A DNA stretch of 59,627 nucleotides from WHTX01 sp038255145 (lineage in GTDB: Bacteria; Actinomycetota; Acidimicrobiia; Acidimicrobiales; CAIXPF01). The position numbers and the translations under genes are program-made. Below are positions 58,254-59,627 of this stretch, piece after piece. Each line of letters begins with the position of its first letter. The first letter of the stretch is position 1. The notes below the pieces were generated by a model. The model did not search any database. It was given only the letters and a program-made list of their open reading frames with translations, and was not told the DNA's origin. The stretch is taken from NCBI GenBank assembly GCA_038255145.1, contig JBBSLP010000034.1, positions 1 to 59,627 on the forward strand. Reading direction: 5' to 3'.

Positions 58254-59567
58254 CTAACCCAGGGTGGGGCGGGTGGCGACGGTGTCCGACGTCGGGCACC
58301 ACGAGGGGTCGACCTCGTGGCGGGTGACGTCGGTACCGCTGCCCGGCCCCTCGACCACCCCGCGCGCCACGGCCCGATAGACGGGGACGACGAGGTCGTG
58401 GCCGCACACCGGGCAGGGCAGGACCTCGGGTCCCCCGGTCCAGCGCTCGAAGCGCACCACGTCGAGCAGCAGCCGTGAGTCGCAGCGTTGGCAGCGGCGG
58501 GTCTCGCAGGCGTCCGAGGCACCCGACTCGGCCGGGGTCGGCGGCGCCAGGCTGGTGCGGCAGGGGTCGACCCGCAGCTCGGCCGCCGACGCCCCACCGC
58601 GGAACACGGTGACGGGGCCGTCCTGGGACACGACGAAGACGACCGAGGCGGGGTCGTCGAAGGAGTAGCGCCGGGCCGAGGTGTGCCGGGTCCCGCCCAC
58701 GGGGCCGATGAGCTGGGCCGACTCCCCGGTGGACAGCAGGCCCACGCCGAAGTGCGACACCCGGCCGTGGGCACCCACGACCACGGCCCGGTCGAGCTGG
58801 GCGCAGGCGTTGAACAGGGCGGGGAAGTGCTCGTCACGGGCCACCGACAACGGCGGGGAGGGCTCGGAGGGTCGCAGGTCGAACCCGGGACGGGGACCGG
58901 GGTCGGCCTCGTCGAGCACCCACACCAGGGTGGCCCCCACGCGACCCGCGCTCAGCCAGTGCACGCACAGCTCGAGGAGGCCTTCGAGCACGGCGCTGTC
59001 GGCATCGGGCACCAGGCGGCGCACCAGGGGCACGTAGTGGGCGGCCAGGGGCTTGAACGTCCACCGCAGCGAGTCCCAGGTGACGATGCCCTGGGCCGAC
59101 ACCGCCCGCACCAGGCCCGACACCGTGCGTTGGATGACGAGGGCGCCCGAACCCCGCTGCAGATCGACCAGGGACGACTCGAACTCGAGGGACCGGTCGA
59201 AGAACACGACCTGGGACCGCTCGGCCCCGCTGCGCAACAGGAACGACGCCCGCCCGTCCACCAGCCGACGACCCATGGCCAGCTCGTCGGGGTGGAGGTC
59301 GACCACCTCGGGAGCCACCTTGGCCCCCGGCCAAAGCTCGGCATCCTCGTCGAGGACGAGGGCGCCGTAGCGCGGGGCACGGCCCTCGTGCACCTCGGGG
59401 TGCAGGGCCCGGTCCAGCTCCTCGAGCACGACGTCGCCCAAGGGGCCCTCGATGGGCAGGGGCACGCCTTCGTCGATCAGCTCCTCCCGCAGGCGACGCT
59501 GGCGACGCAGCACGGCGGAGGAGTCCACGGACACCGCCGGAGACCGCCGGGGGATGGCCACGTTCAC
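58254..59567 (-). CDS. Diadenylate-cyclase-like (DisA_N fold) protein with C-terminal zinc ribbon
   Basis: 437 residues from a GTG at 59567 (GGAG five bases upstream). Residues about 205-325 match the DAC domain: GATLVWVLDE, FNACAQLDRAVVVGAHGRVSHFGVGLLS, then GGTRHTSARRYSFDDPASVVFVVSQDGPVTVF. The catalytic DGA is DRA (Asp259 kept) and RHRAA is RHTSA (Arg294, His295 kept), so cyclase activity is possible but doubtful. The C-terminal tail holds Cys359, Cys362, Cys385 and Cys388 (CxxC pairs), a zinc ribbon not found in DisA. The N-terminal 200 residues are not recognised. Convergent with the ABC permease gene (27-base gap). Confidence 0.78.
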   Translation of the reverse strand: MNVAIPRRSPAVSVDSSAVLRRQRRLREELIDEGVPLPIEGPLGDVVLEELDRALHPEVHEGRAPRYGALVLDEDAELWPGAKVAPEVVDLHPDELAMGRRLVDGRASFLLRSGAERSQVVFFDRSLEFESSLVDLQRGSGALVIQRTVSGLVRAVSAQGIVTWDSLRWTFKPLAAHYVPLVRRLVPDADSAVLEGLLELCVHWLSAGRVGATLVWVLDEADPGPRPGFDLRPSEPSPPLSVARDEHFPALFNACAQLDRAVVVGAHGRVSHFGVGLLSTGESAQLIGPVGGTRHTSARRYSFDDPASVVFVVSQDGPVTVFRGGASAAELRVDPCRTSLAPPTPAESGASDACETRRCQRCDSRLLLDVVRFERWTGGPEVLPCPVCGHDLVVPVYRAVARGVVEGPGSGTDVTRHEVDPSWCPTSDTVATRPTLG

Positions 59568-59627
59568 ACGAGCTCCACGGTCACACGAGCTCCACGGTCA
59601 CACGAGCTCCACGGTCACACGAGCTCC
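59565..59627. repeat. 17-bp tandem repeat at the window's right edge, overlapping a gene start
   Basis: CACACGAGCTCCACGGT is repeated perfectly three times (59565-59615), then 12 more bases until the window ends. On the minus strand each unit supplies GGAG, GTG and TGA signals, and the first unit contains the start codon of the diadenylate-cyclase-like gene. Probably extends beyond the window. Confidence 0.9.

Overview
The window is a GC-rich (roughly 70% by eye) bacterial chromosome segment. Several families point to an actinobacterium: an F420-type luciferase-like oxidoreductase, an SCO6745-like protein, MmcQ/YjbR, NATD1-type acetyltransferase, TetR regulators and many GTG starts. The style fits Acidimicrobiia, but that placement is inference; there is no rRNA gene to test it. 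I saw no tRNA, rRNA, CRISPR array, prophage or transposase.

Region 1 (1-4830): a partial gene at the left edge, an NAD(P)-dependent epimerase, a DUF1963 protein, a Thr-rich membrane protein and a cyclopropane-fatty-acid synthase, with strong hairpins between units.

Region 2 (4865-23366) is one long minus-strand, operon-like array. Transcription would run from a GntR/HutC-type regulator through a complete dipeptide/oligopeptide ABC importer (two permeases, two ATPases, a lipoprotein binding protein). It continues into seven intact amidase-signature (AS) enzymes, an eighth amidase broken by an internal deletion, and two tiny GatC/AtzG-like proteins. One amidase also carries a GatC-like N-terminal domain. 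A hairpin lies between the binding protein and the first amidase, a GTGTATAC site lies upstream of the regulator, and a 15-bp stem terminator ends the array. A polysaccharide deacetylase/PuuE-like gene is divergent to it. I read this as an uptake-and-hydrolysis system for unknown amides, imides or peptides.

Region 3 (23693-43419) holds dispersed metabolic genes: an orphan NuoF-like protein, an alpha/beta-hydrolase fused to a NATD1-like acetyltransferase, aldo/keto reductase, MoeA, an MBL-fold hydrolase, an SCO6745-like protein, a hydrolase/LLM pair with a divergent TetR gene and two palindromes, a YbhN-type membrane protein, a second TetR, a broken rsgA, glutathione peroxidase, a ninth amidase, a methyltransferase, an epoxide hydrolase, a nitroreductase and an F420-type LLM oxidoreductase.

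Region 4 (43420-50094) contains two tandem paralogues of unusual architecture: an Hsp70-type ATPase domain, a Pro/Ala linker, one transmembrane helix, an FGE/SUMF1-fold domain without the catalytic cysteine pair, and a C-terminal beta-sandwich-like domain. This is the best candidate for an undescribed transmembrane system.

Region 5 (50220-59627): two CaiB/BaiF CoA-transferases (one with odd domain order), MmcQ/YjbR, a repeat-rich 594-bp gap, a beta-lactamase-fold esterase, an S4 protein, an FtsX-type permease that seems to start at ACG, and a divergent diadenylate-cyclase-like protein whose 5' end lies in a 17-bp tandem repeat. A 15-bp extragenic repeat, ATTCGACGTCGATTC, occurs in three intergenic gaps.
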